Position numbers and translations under genes: made by a program. 64,000 nt of DNA from Annona cherimola (Eukaryota > Streptophyta > Magnoliopsida > Magnoliales > Annonaceae), in assembly GCA_030490835.1 (NCBI GenBank), contig CM059973.1:64856008-64920007 (forward strand), given 5' to 3'. The notes below the pieces were generated by a model, which ran no database searches, was not told the DNA's origin, and saw nothing but the letters and a program-made list of their open reading frames with translations. Below, piece after piece: positions 31,165-41,818 of this stretch (the first letter of the stretch is position 1; each line of letters begins with the position of its first letter).

Positions 31165-33733
31165 AGCTGTAACAAAAAATGATTAAGCTCACGTTACCAT
31201 TATGATTCAGATAGAATATTATGTAACAAATTCCATTAACATTAATTAATCATAGCTAAAATTTTAAATTTAATCACACAAGCAATAATGCATGATTATA
31301 TTCAATAATGCTATGATAAACAATAATATTCAATAATTAATTATGAATACATAAAGTCAAGAAATCTCGACCTTTGGGTAGAAAATTTCCCGCGTTTATG
31401 CAGTTCTAGTCAATTATTGATAAATATTAAATTATAGCTACCTTCGGGTAAAACTATAATATAATATTCTTTAATAATGCAATTTTTATTATGAGAGGAA
31501 AAATTATGTTATTCTCTCTTTGTTTAATAAATTTGATTAACTAAACATCTTAAACCCTTCAGGGCAACATGAGACATAAAGATGAACAATATTTATTAAG
31601 CATAAATTGCATAATGACAATTAATTGCAATTTCTATTATGAGAAAAATAAACAATAATATTTTCTCCATTAATTAATAATTTTGAAAATGTATTTTAGA
31701 CCCTTTGGGGCAACTAGAAATACACAATCAAAATTATTAATATAAAATTACAGAGTATAATATATATATATATGAATAATTCAATAATAATGATTATTAA
31801 ATTTATTATGTGCGATTAAATTCCATATTATTTCTTTTGGTCAGCCAGGTAAGTGAGGTGGGGCGTGGGAGGCCCCCCCTGCATAGCAGGGACCTAATTA
31901 AATAACCACATGATCCTCTTTAATACCTCTTGCCTAGACACCAACCTCAAGTCATACCATAGAATATTATCTCACCATAAAATTTAATAATCATAACTTA
32001 TATAATTATTCATATATATATATTGCATGCTGAAAGTTAAATAGAAAGCAATAAATGATAAATAAATTGCTAATTAGACATTTATAAACTAATCACATGA
32101 ATTAATTGCACATATAATTCAAAAAATTTGCATGTATTTGCATAAATATAAAAAAAATCAGATTTATTGACCTATTTAGCTTAATCAGACCCTTCCATTA
32201 GATCCAGAATGTCCAAAAACATAGAAAATGACTATTGGATCGTCCAATTTGGATAATAGGACCAAGAATTATGTTAATTTATGTATGGATGGTTCATAAT
32301 GGGTCACGTGTCCTTTTCTGTAATAATGAGCTGTTGGGTTTAGACAGTTATGAGCTAAAACGGACTCGCCACATGGGCCTGTAAGATTAAGCCTGAAAAG
32401 TTGGCCCGCCCAGGTGCAATTTGCCAAAATGGGCTGCTGAAATGGGCCAATGTTTGGGCCTAATGGGCAGGCTTGAAATGTCCAAGCCCGGCTTAAGAAG
32501 GAAGAACCAGTTTGTTAAAAAAAAATAGCCAGGAGTTTGCTGTAAAATTTAATATCAAGGGTTTATTTGAAAAAAAAAAATTTGTTCAAGGGGTTTTGAT
32601 GAAAAAAAAAATCATCTTCTCCCCAAATCTGCCGACGTGTGCGTTTATTTAAATGGCTGCTCGATATCAAAACCATTCCAGGTCATGGTTTTATATGCAG
32701 AATACCATTTATATTATTTGAAAAAAAAAAAAAAACGAAAATCCATAGGTCCTGTAAAAGGCTTCAACCCATATGCTTCTGAATCCAAAATAGCGGCAGC
32801 AAGGTATGTTTCCTTCCCTTTTTTTATTTTATTTTATTTCCGTGCCGTGAACAGCAACAGACCAAAATTAAAGATAAATAAATAAATAAATCCTATGATG
32901 GATTTGCCGTGAATGCATATGTGCATTGATGAAATCACATGGGAATTGACGGAAAAAAAAATATTTTCAAGGCAACATGAATTAATATATGACCGTATAT
33001 TAATTCTAAACATAATTCCAGGTTGGCCGTTGACAAAACAAGCAAATATGTATATTCCAGCAATAGCCCAAGCAATTCCAGACGTAATTAATTGACGAAA
33101 AAATTTCTAGGCAACACGGATTAATAGAAGACAGTATTCTAACATCAGAAAGAATTCCAATAAAAAAAAATATTCCACTAAACATGACCTTTCCAGATCT
33201 GGCCGTAAACATGGATTCCAATAAACATGAATTCTATATATATATAAATATATAAATTCCAAATTTGGCCGTAGTTTTTTTTTTTTTTTTTTTTAATGTC
33301 ATGAAATCTTAAAAAAAAAATTCAATCTGTAACATGAAATTGTTGAACGCAAGCGTTCAATACCGATCATGCCTATTTTGCCGCTTATGCTTAAATAAAA
33401 AAAAATAAAAAAATCATGGCATGTGCATGTCTTCCAGCGGCAAAACAAAAAAAAGGCATGGCTGCGGCATTAAATGCATTAAGGCTCCATGGGTTCTTAG
33501 CCTTCTTTCACGTCAACAGCCCCTGTTTTTTTTTATTATTATTAATTAATGGCATAATGGGTCGGAATCCACCGTAAAAATTATTATTATTTTCAACTTA
33601 AGAAAATCCATTCACAATGCATTCATATATATTTTAGATTAATGCATAAAAAAATGAATATTCTAATAATGAATATATCAAGCATCATTAAATATTATGG
33701 GTGGAATCTATTATACCCAAAATCGAAACGTGT
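31165..33733 (-). other. copia 5' leader, about 2.6 kb
   Basis: This untranslated region between primer site and gag is AT-rich, with several A- or T-runs. Near gag it holds four small stem-loop motifs (31369-31711). Nearer the primer site it has a perfect short hairpin (33343-33360) and loosely repeated CCA...GGCCGT motifs (32990-33270). Short frames at 32637-33221 show no family resemblance and are treated as chance. Part of the leader resembles positions 45-115. Confidence 0.7.
31369..31711 (-). promoter_or_regulatory. four repeated mini stem-loops in copia leader
   Basis: On the element's RNA strand the sites read UACC-CAAA-GGUC (31369-31380), UACC-CGAA-GGUA (31439-31450), GCCC-UGAA-GGGU (31554-31565) and GCCC-CAAA-GGGU (31700-31711): four-base stems with four-base loops ending AA. 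The last two lie in a longer degenerate repeat that also contains TATTATGAGA. A role in RNA packaging or translation is an inference. Confidence 0.5.
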
Positions 33734-33745
33734 GCTCTGATGCCA
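33734..33745 (-). other. copia primer binding site (initiator-Met tRNA)
   Basis: On the minus strand TGGCATCAGAGC follows the 5' LTR after two bases. It matches TGGTATCAGAGC, the usual complement of the plant initiator-Met tRNA 3' end, at 11 of 12 positions. Confidence 0.88.
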
Positions 33746-33747
33746 CA

Positions 33748-34057
33748 TGTTGGAAATCATGTGATGCAGAAGCGTACATGAATCCATGTGTGTGTAGATT
33801 CCACCTGTAGACCGAGTAAAGTACGAGGTCTTCTCCCCGTGATACGAGTGGTAGATGGGAACCACTTGTGATGTAAATGTGTGAGAGAGGGACCTAGACT
33901 CCTCTATTTATAGAGCCCTTTCAATCATGACTCAACTAGAAGTGTAGTTCTACCTGAACTCGGATTGCGTACGCATTTCAGATATGACTGAGCTATCTTT
34001 AAATCCAAATACTTATAATTTAATTAGGACACCTTATAGGAGTATAACTCTAAGTAA
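33748..34057 (-). repeat. copia 5' LTR
   Basis: This 310-bp LTR is homologous to 26359-26680, with its TATAAATA box on the minus strand at 33905-33912. The outer end reads CTCTA directly before the AGTAA duplication, so the terminal ACA (TGT on the element strand) is missing. It also lacks 14 bp present in the other LTR. Confidence 0.92.
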
Positions 34058-34341
34058 TACAAGAGCGATGCAATAAAAATGGTGACGTGGGTTCTTCTAA
34101 TGTTTTAAATATATGGATAAACTGAGCATGCCAGCGGTTAGCCCCACAGACAATGCACAATGTTTTTCTAGTTTGGATGGGTAGTACGTACTCGTGCAGG
34201 CAGCAAGTATAAAGTATAAACTACGGCCAACGCAGAACAGGACAGTGTTAGCACTTTTGCGCGATAGTATCTGTCTCTGTTGATTAGCAGGCTGCACTAA
34301 TTAGTATAAAAATGCGGCTTAATATACTAACTAATAATGAT

Positions 34342-34524
34342 TTAGCTGCAATGAGGAGGGCATATTGGCTTCACAGGAGCCCCACCATGCCCTATGCCAC
34401 TTTCTGGAGGAAAGTCTGGTTTTTTCCATGGCCCCTGTTGGACCTCTCTTTGCCGTGATCCGTCTCTTGATACCGCGGTAACATCACCATCCATGGTTCT
34501 TGGTACTTGCTTTCGGAAATGCAA
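34342..34524 (-). CDS. exon-like ORF of host unit, copy 2 (unknown protein)
   Basis: This 60-codon frame begins MHFRKQVPRTMDGDVTAV and ends GIGHGGAPVKPICPPHCS before a stop. The copy 1 remnant and the 55447-55638 copy share DGDV, GHG-AP and K-I, with copy 1 clearly closest. Directly upstream, TTTTGTTTTCTTCTAG on the minus strand forms a good 3' splice site in all three copies. It may therefore be a terminal exon rather than a complete ORF, and its Met may not be the start. Upstream exons were not identified. No signal peptide or known domain is seen. It could also be non-coding sequence conserved only by recent duplication. Confidence 0.35.
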   Translation of the reverse strand: MHFRKQVPRTMDGDVTAVSRDGSRQREVQQGPWKKPDFPPESGIGHGGAPVKPICPPHCS

Positions 34525-34747
34525 CTAGAAGAAAACAAAAGGCAACTAATAAATATATTGCACATATTTTCTTCGTATATATATTGACGCTATGATCATA
34601 GAAATTATCATAAACAGAAAGATTCGGCTGGTTATTTTATCGTGGACTTTCATTCCAGCCCAAAGAAATAGATGTTACAAGGGGGGTAAGAACCTTTTTT
34701 TTTTTTTTTTTTTTTGGAGGGAAAGGCTTCTATTAAACTCTTTTTGG

Positions 34748-36200
34748 TGTAACTTATTTCATGTTGAATATTTTGATAATTGATGAAATATTTACTCTAT
34801 TATTGTATTTAACATCATTTATAATGTATTAGAAACCTTTTTGCTTGTCAAGTATTACTGTCTATAGGTATCATCTACAAATGTGTAAAATTAATATAAT
34901 AAAATGATTTAATATGAAATATAAATATTAAAATTTTCTTTCAATATCTAAACTGTCTAAAATATCATTCTACAAAGTATTATTACATTATAATATATAT
35001 GTAAATGAATGTAAGTATTTTTTCTAGTTTACACATAAATATACCTATTTTTTAGCAAATTTGGCCGATGCAAAAATTTGATTTAAATAAAACTTAGTCC
35101 CCTAGATAAAATAGAAATAAATGATTTCTATACAATAAATCAACAATAAATCAATTGAATTTTCCATTAAATGACAAAAATTTTAAATTTAAAGAAGCTA
35201 CATATTACCACTTTTATGAAACCTGGTTACATAGAAAAGAGTCTTTTTTTTATATCGAACAATATATATGTTTGATAAACAACACAAATGATTATTTTTA
35301 ATTTGTTGATATGATACATTGTAACATCCAACCTTACAATCATGCACATTTATTTATTTATTTATTTTGGAGAACAGAAACTCTTATCTATTCTCATGGC
35401 GGCGAAGCTCTACCAATATCAAACTTGGACACAATGCCAACATTCTCATGCAGGTCATTCGGTAGATGTGATAGGTGCGTTATCAGTAGGGTAGACCACT
35501 GGCTCCAAGGACAATAGTTTGAGTTGAAGTGGGGCATGTCAAGTTCAATTGGATCCGTTACAGCTGTTAATGGGCGCGAACAAAGGACCACTAGTTCATG
35601 TACAATGTTTACTTGTAACCGCATGCAATCTCGCTGAAAGAGACTTTAACTCCAGTCGCCATTATTTTGTTGCTTATAACAATTTCTAGTTACCAATTAT
35701 TATTGCTACTTCTGCCTGATAGGATTAGTTACCAATTATTAAATATTAATTTACGGTGAAATCTTTTGTTCCATTTCTAAAATCTTGATGGTTGATGGAA
35801 TCCAATTCATCCATTGCATTTAACATCATTTTGTAGTATTTTGAAAACTTTTTTTTTAATTTCACTGTATATGGGTGTTATTTATAAATATGTAAAATTA
35901 ATGTAATAAAATAGTTCATTGCTAAAATATCAATTTTTAAAATAATTTTTTCAACATCTAAACCATTTAAAATATCACTACTATGTAAATAAAAGGTTTT
36001 ATAAAATATTATTTAATTCTAATATGTATGTGAATTAATCTAAGTATTTTTCATAATTTACACAAGAATATATATATATTTGAGCAAATGTGGAACATAA
36101 AAATAATTGATTTGAATGAAATTTGATCTTTTAGATAAATAAATAATGTTAAATATAATAAATGAATTAGATTTTGAATTGATCATTAATATCTTAAAAG
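34748..36200. repeat. Z repeat segments in host copy 2
   Basis: A segment of about 400 bp, marked by AATATTTTGATAATTGATG, GTAAAATTAATATAATAAAAT and AATTTACACATAAATATA-type motifs, occurs at 34748-35110 and again at 35772-36200. Related copies lie at 21690-22040, 45870-46400, 54090-54430 and 56080-56490. It has no coding potential. Confidence 0.55.
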
Positions 36201-36529
36201 TTAGATAACTATATGGGAACACTTCTATGTAACTTGTTATAAAGGAGCAAAGCACAGGATAATAACATTTTAAATTATTTTAATAACTTCGCTAGTGTGG
36301 GCACGGTTTTACTTTGTTATTCGTCCATGGATGAGATTGGCACTTTTTATCCGGACTCTCCCGGCGAGAAACAAACTAAGTCAAATTTGAAAGTCTCCTC
36401 AAGCTGAATTAAGCTTAGATGACCTTATTCAATCACTTTTAAAGCTCGCCAAGGCCCAGTGGACACACCTAGGCATGGATGTTTTTTTATTGTTGCATTT
36501 GAAAGTTACACATTTACAATTTAATCTTT

Positions 36530-36947
36530 ATGTAATTTGCAAATATACCTACCTAGTTTGACCATAATTGTAAATATACCCATATAGTTTTAAAAATCAC
36601 AAATAACTCTCATATAGTTCAACCATAATTGTAAATATACCCACACCGTTACGGTGCTGTTATTGTACCATTACGGTGTTGATATATTTGCAAATATATA
36701 TATTACATGGCTATATTTATAAAAACTCAATATATCCACTTAATTTTTGAAATTGCAAATATATTTATGTAGTTTGCATATATTTGCAACTATACCCAAG
36801 TCAAAACGGTACAGTAATAGCTTCATAACAGCATGAATATATTTGCAATTATGGACAAACTATTGAGGAGCTATTTGCAATTCCGAAAATTATATGGGTA
36901 TACTTGCCCTTATGGTCAAACTAAGTAGGTATGTTTGCAAATTACCC
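36530..36947. mobile_element. Mutator-like MITE (family M), copy b
   Basis: This is flanked by a perfect 9-bp duplication TTAATCTTT (36521-36529 and 36948-36956). The ends are inverted repeats (ATGTAATTTGCAAATATACC against GGGTAATTTGCAAACATACC). Host copy 1 has the empty site near 24012-24035 with a single CAATCTT-like sequence. The 9-bp duplication and long inverted ends fit the Mutator superfamily. Confidence 0.9.
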
Positions 36948-37260
36948 TTAATCTTTTGAAAATACACATTTCTAATTTTGAATCAATGGATTTTCCATGC
37001 TAGAAACCACAGAAGATTATGCTATTGAAACGGAAAACAAAACTCCCTACTTAGAACTCGATATTAGGACAGCTGGGACAACCCTCCCAAAGTGAGCACT
37101 ATCCGCACTAACGCACTGTGCTCTATAGTCTTGGTTAATTCATTCCTACAGTTTTGGTATATAATCACTGTTTCGAAAGAGATTTAAAATGTGTTTGGGT
37201 TAATCATTATGTTGTACGGAATCTCATGAACAAAATAGTTTTAAGAAAATGCTATTGACG

Positions 37261-37640
37261 ACTGCAAATGCAAAATGCTTCTCCGTCCAGCCAAACGAAG
37301 TCACGACCCAAATTCAAAATTTCAAATGACTTGTCTAGCCTCGTCAAATTCGGTTAAAATCCGTCGAAGATTTTTGTTTGGATCACAAACACGGGCATAA
37401 ATTACGCTTACTGTCATATGATTATCGACAGAAAAATGGTCACTACCATGTCGGCTTTTTAGCAAAAGGCTTGTCCATATGCATAAATAGCAAGAAAAAG
37501 GCTTGTTCATTAAATAAATGTATTAATAATTTCCAAATTAATCCAAATATACGAAGCCTAATCAGGCTTATTCATCCCCGATCAGTCCTATTAAGCTTGA
37601 TCAAACTTATAAAATTGGGTGAAATTTAAGAAGCTCCATG
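37261..37640. other. no recognised feature
   Basis: This sequence lies between host copy 2 and the LINE tail. Two overlapping frames of 62 and 83 codons on opposite strands show no family resemblance. Confidence 0.4.
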
Positions 37641-38200
37641 GATCCGAACCCATCCATGTTTGTATAGGCCAGTAGAAACAGTAGACTCTAAAATTTTTAA
37701 CTTTTAGGTGCTCATCAAATGAAATGAAAGGTCAGTGACATTGGCTTCATTGCAGCCAAATGTTGGACATGAAATGGAGTATCTGAGTCATTGATACCGA
37801 TGACAAAAGCTCAGCTTCTAGGTGTAAGATGACTTTATGAAATGAAATTTACAGGAGTGGAAGTTGAAATAGACTCTCTAATACTTATCAATTTCCTTGA
37901 AGGCAATGGAAACATCTTGGCCAGCCTTAGAGAGATTGATTGAAGAGGGGTATTGTTTGTATTTTCAAAATGTGGAATTTCTACTGGTATTTGGGACAGA
38001 CAACCAAACAGCTCATTCCCTAGGGAGCTATGCTTGAAGATTGTTTATGGTGGGAAAAAGTGACCTGGATGTATTTTTGCATAATTATGTAAGGATAATC
38101 TTCATTTGAATGAATGAAATTATATTCATGGTGCAATCTTTTTCCACCTCTTACCTCATAATAGTAAGGTGTGAGGCGGTTTTTTAATGAAGCACCTATT
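37641..38200 (+). pseudogene. LINE 3' fragment with RNase H-like domain
   Basis: The plus strand encodes, with frameshifts, FTGVEVEIDSLILINFLEGN (about 37850-37910) and then TDNQTAHSLGSYA (about 37990-38030). These are the two hallmark blocks of the plant RVT_3 RNase H-like tail of L1-type ORF2. Sequence to about 38200 would be the element's 3' untranslated region. RT and endonuclease are absent, so this is a severely truncated or fragmented LINE, in opposite orientation to LINE-1 and LINE-2. Confidence 0.65.
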
Positions 38201-38384
38201 TATTATAAATAAAGCTTAGTTATATGGATATGACTGTTGAAGTGAATTAAGAGAGAAACATACAAGATTATATGGTCATACATGTGCTCGTCCTCATACG
38301 CCAAGACCAAAAAAATCATTTTGGGCATATGGGTTATGCACCTCACAGTGCAATATTGTCTATCATAACTTAGTAGCTCAGTCA

Positions 38385-38490
38385 CATTGTTTTAAAATGC
38401 ATCACAGGATGTTTCGAACTTAGATCTACTTATAATCTCCCAAGAACCTTACCCTCTTTTAGGTGTGAGATTCAATTCTGGGTTGTTGCA
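38385..38490. repeat. dispersed repeat block shared with 1833-1935
   Basis: The order TTTTAAAATG...CACTTATAA...CCTCTTTT...GGTGTGAGATTCA...GGGTTGTT is shared with the block at 1833-1935. No ends are defined. It could be a relic of an LTR or MITE family. Confidence 0.35.
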
Positions 38491-38944
38491 TATAATAATT
38501 ATAAGTTGGCCAATCAAATGATAACGTGTCCACTAATGTGACATATTAACCATTGACCATTGACCACTTGACCAAGAAATAGGCCAGGAGTAAGTGGAAT
38601 GTTATTGGGTAAAATCCTATTAAGCCCATTCAAGTTGAATAGGTTGAGTTGTATAAAATTGTATAAGTATTTAACTCAATAGCTCATGATTCTTAAGTAG
38701 TTAAGGTATTGGCCTTTGGTAAAAGAAGTCTCAAGATCAAGTCCTAGTTGATTAGTAAATAGTATATTTTGCTTTTTTAAGCTCTGTGACCCCCTCTAAG
38801 TTGAAATTCAAAATTTAAAAGGAATCGATGGTTGTTTCTCTGTTGAATCCTCCTTGGAGTGCATTGGAAAGTAAATTACAGGGGGAGTGAAGAAAGGATA
38901 CGAGCCAAGTGAACAGAATTTCCCTAATGATTTGACAAAACTAT

Positions 38945-40540
38945 TTGTATGGTGAAAGGATAGAGATATTTACAGACTATAAAAGTTTGAAGTATATATC
39001 CTCTCAAAAGGAATTGAATCTTTGGTAACGAAGATGACTAGAGTTATTGAAAGACTACGATATTATAATTTAGTATCATCCAGGGAAGGATAACATAGTG
39101 GTAGATGCTCTAAGCCGAAAAAAGTAAGTAGGGGTTACAACCTTGATTACCCAATAGAAGGAGTTGCTAAGATAGTTCGAAGCCTTGGAGATAGAAGTGA
39201 TATCTTCTCAGCAAACTCCATAACTAAGTGTTGTGCAGTTGCAATCTTTGTTGGTAGAGAAAAGAATAACTTTGAAGAGAACTCCTTAGACAAGCTCACT
39301 AGTCGAGATTCTCTATTCATCTAAGTAATACAAAGTTATACAAAGATTTAAGTTAGAGATACTGATGGAACAAATGCAAGTAGAAATTGTGAGATTTGTA
39401 TCTTAGTCTAGTTTGTTAGCAAGCAAAATAAAAAAAGCAGAAACTAAGATGCTTATTACGACCTTTGGAAATATCAATGGAAATGGAAACATATCTCGAT
39501 AGATTTTGTGATTGTATTGCCTAAAATTCAAAGTCAAATGAAAGCAGTATGGGTGGTGGTAGATCACCTTACTAAGTTAGCGCACTTTTTACTTTACCAA
39601 ATGATGTATCGGGTTGAGTAGATGGTAGAATTGTATATGAAAGAGATTATCAAACTTCATCATGTTCAAGTATCCATTGTCTCTAATAGAGATCGAAGAT
39701 TTGTGTCTAAATTTTGATAAAAATTGTAAACAGTTACGAGTATAGAGTTACACTTGAGTGCTGCATATCGTCACCAAACAAATGGCCAGTTCGAGAGGTT
39801 CATCTAAATATTAGAAGACTTACTGCATGCTTGCGCGTTAGATTTACAAGGCTCATAGGTTGAGCATCTCACAATTGCAATGTTTGTTTATAATAACAGC
39901 TATCAAGTAAGCATTGGTATGACTCCACTCGAAGCCTTATATGATAAGAAATATTTCACCCTAGTGTACTAAGAAGAGGTCAATGAGTGGAAGATAATAG
40001 TATCAAAATTGGTCGGATAGGCTACCAAGGTAGCGCAATTGATCAGGAGGCTAGTGGCTACTCAAGATCGACTGGAAAAGTATGTTAATGAAAAATGACA
40101 TGATTTGCGATTTGCAGTCGGAGAAAAGGTTTTCCTAAAGGTCTCACCTACTCGAGGTATAATGAGATTCAGAGTAAAGGAAAATTAAGTCTTTGTTATT
40201 TTGAACCATTTGAGATCTTACAAGCCATTGGTGGAGTTGTGTACCGGTTAGCGTTATCACTTATGATGGCAGGAATACATAATGAATTCCATATCTCACA
40301 ACTAAGGAAATAGATGTATAATTCAAGACATATATTGCAATTTGAGCAATATCATGTAGATGGGGATCTAATGCATCCGGAGTAACTGGAACGAATTCTT
40401 AACACTAGAGAAAAAGAGTTGAATGGAAAAAAGATCAAGCACGTTCTGGTGCAATGGAGTAACCATAGCGAGATGGAGGCAACATGAGAACTTGAAGAAA
40501 ATATTCAAGAAATATCCTAATATGTTTTCACCTTATAATG
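38945..40540 (+). pseudogene. gypsy RNase H end, integrase and C-terminal region
   Basis: With many stops, the plus strand encodes the RNase H tail (KELNLWQRRWLELLKDYD-like, then YHPGKDNIVVDALSRK), then the integrase core: IDFVIVLPKI (first Asp), IVSNRDRRFVSKF (second Asp changed to Asn) and GQFERFI (Glu). Further on are GEKVFLKVSPTRG, the conserved integrase C-terminal block, and VLVQWSNHSEMEAT, the VxWxxxxxxEATWE-type ending of the chromodomain-bearing lineage. All frames are heavily interrupted. Confidence 0.8.
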
Positions 40541-40834
40541 AGATGTAAGTTTCAAGATGAAACTTTTATAAAGGGGGGGACTGTAATAATTAAAAATAAA
40601 ATAATAGGTTGACCAATCAAATGATGACGTGCTTGCTGATGTAGCATATTAATCATTGACAATTGGTCGTTTGACCATGTAGTAGGTCGAAGTAAGTAGA
40701 ATATTATTAGGCTAACCCAATTAAGCTCACTTATGCTGAATTGGTTGAGTTATATAAAAAATTATAAGTATTTAACTTAACAGCCTAAGATGCTTGAGCT
40801 ATTAAGGTATTGTCTTCAATAAAAGAGGTCTTAA

Positions 40835-40844
40835 GATCGAGTCC
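40835..40844 (+). promoter_or_regulatory. B-box-like motif in gypsy LTR
   Basis: GATCGAGTCC fits the RNA polymerase III B-box consensus, and an A-box-like AGCTATTAAGGTATTG lies about 40 bases upstream. The left LTR has the same pair at about 38694-38744 (GATCAAGTCC). This may be a tRNA-derived segment captured by the LTR, or chance. Confidence 0.35.
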
Positions 40845-41040
40845 TAGTTGATGAGTAAATAGTATATTTTGCCTTTTTGAGCTCTAAGCGCCTCACCACT
40901 TTGAAGTTTAAAATTTAAAAAGAAACGGAAATTAGATCGAATCCTCCTTGGAGTTGGGGTGCGATGGGAAGTAAAACGCATAGGGAGTCAATGGAAGGAT
41001 ACAAGCGAATAAGGGAGAAAAAGTTGCTGCCATATGGACA

Positions 41041-41810
41041 GAAGAGATGATCCGATCCGTTCGAGTTTTTAATTTTATTTTCTTCTTTAAGTTAAGGGGA
41101 CTCTACCTCTTTAGCCTTTAATTATGAAATGATTTAATAGAGATTTATCATGTGATTATATTCACAATTGTATTAATAAGTAATTTCATAATCATTAATC
41201 ATGCTAAGATGATGCGATAGATTATATGTTTAATTGCATGAGTTGAATGAATGCCATACAATTATTTTATGAATATATAAAGATAATTTTAGGCAAGATA
41301 GAAAGCAAAAAGTCACAATTAAAATTTATTTTTGAGTAATATAAATTAAGAACTTTAATTATGTAAGTTATATTATGCTTGGATGGTGTAAAATTAAATA
41401 TGTTAGCTAAATTATTGATAAGAAGAGTTTTAGTACATTTTTCCTTGAATTCAAATGCATTTAAGATAATATTAAAAGAATTAAATAAGATATATAGAAA
41501 TAATATAAATATATTATTTATATATTTTATATAAATTGTTATTTGAAACGAATGTAATTTGCTACCTATTTTCTTATCTTTTTAAACATTTATAATTTCA
41601 TCTTATAGTTTTTTAAAAATTATATGCTTATGAGTTTCTGTAAAATTGAATATGGTAAGAGTTTCTGTAACTTTTCAAAAGATGGAACAGGCTTTTGGGG
41701 ATTGGGTTAGACCCAGGATGAGCCCAAAAGCTAAAAAGCCTAGAACTGTTGCAATCGACATAGTACAAGACAAGCTTAATCTAGCCCATTCTAGGGCTCG
41801 CCAGAGTTTG
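41041..41810. other. AT-rich stretch, no supported gene
   Basis: Positions 41100-41640 are very AT-rich with no recognised structure. Positions 41690-41810 are GC-richer and continue at 42984 after the hAT element, with GCCCA-rich sequence. Nothing coding is recognised. Confidence 0.35.
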
Positions 41811-41818
41811 CTTTACGG

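Larger units (their letters stand above)
26359..34057 (-). mobile_element. Ty1/copia LTR retrotransposon, nearly complete but inactivated
   Basis: All expected parts are present in minus orientation: 5' LTR (33748-34057), primer site, a long leader of about 2.6 kb, gag, protease, integrase, RT, RNase H, polypurine tract and 3' LTR (26359-26680), with a 5-bp duplication AGTAA. The integrase-before-RT order defines copia. By eye the LTRs differ at about 18 of roughly 305 aligned positions, plus a 14-bp indel, so the insertion is old. Stops in gag and frameshifts in pol make it non-autonomous today. It inserted into host unit copy 2. Confidence 0.95.
34063..37260. repeat. host repeat unit, copy 2, right part
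   Basis: This is collinear with 21427-24340 and, at its left end, with 55290-55640. It contains the exon-like ORF at 34342-34524, two copies of the 400-bp Z segment (34748-35110 and 35772-36200), and the family M MITE at 36530-36947. The 76-codon minus-strand frame at 35394-35624 has a degraded equivalent at 23340-23560 and no recognisable domain. Confidence 0.65.
38491..41040 (+). mobile_element. deleted Ty3/gypsy element (chromovirus-type)
   Basis: Two LTR-like repeats (about 38491-38930 and 40582-41040; both with CCAATCAAATGAT and GAGTCCTAGTTGAT-like motifs) flank an RNase H-integrase region. Gag, protease and RT are deleted: the left LTR runs almost directly into the end of RNase H near 38945. 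A polypurine tract AAAGGGGGGGAC (40569-40581) precedes the right LTR. I could not find a target duplication, and the right LTR end is uncertain. Confidence 0.75.

Noticed and set aside
33270..33295. T-run as the poly(A) of a LINE insertion
   Set aside because: No LINE sequence or target duplication adjoins it; it is within the copia leader.
35394..35624. 76-codon minus-strand ORF as a conserved gene
   Set aside because: The paralogue at 23340-23560 has stops and frameshifts in the same region, so coding constraint is not supported.
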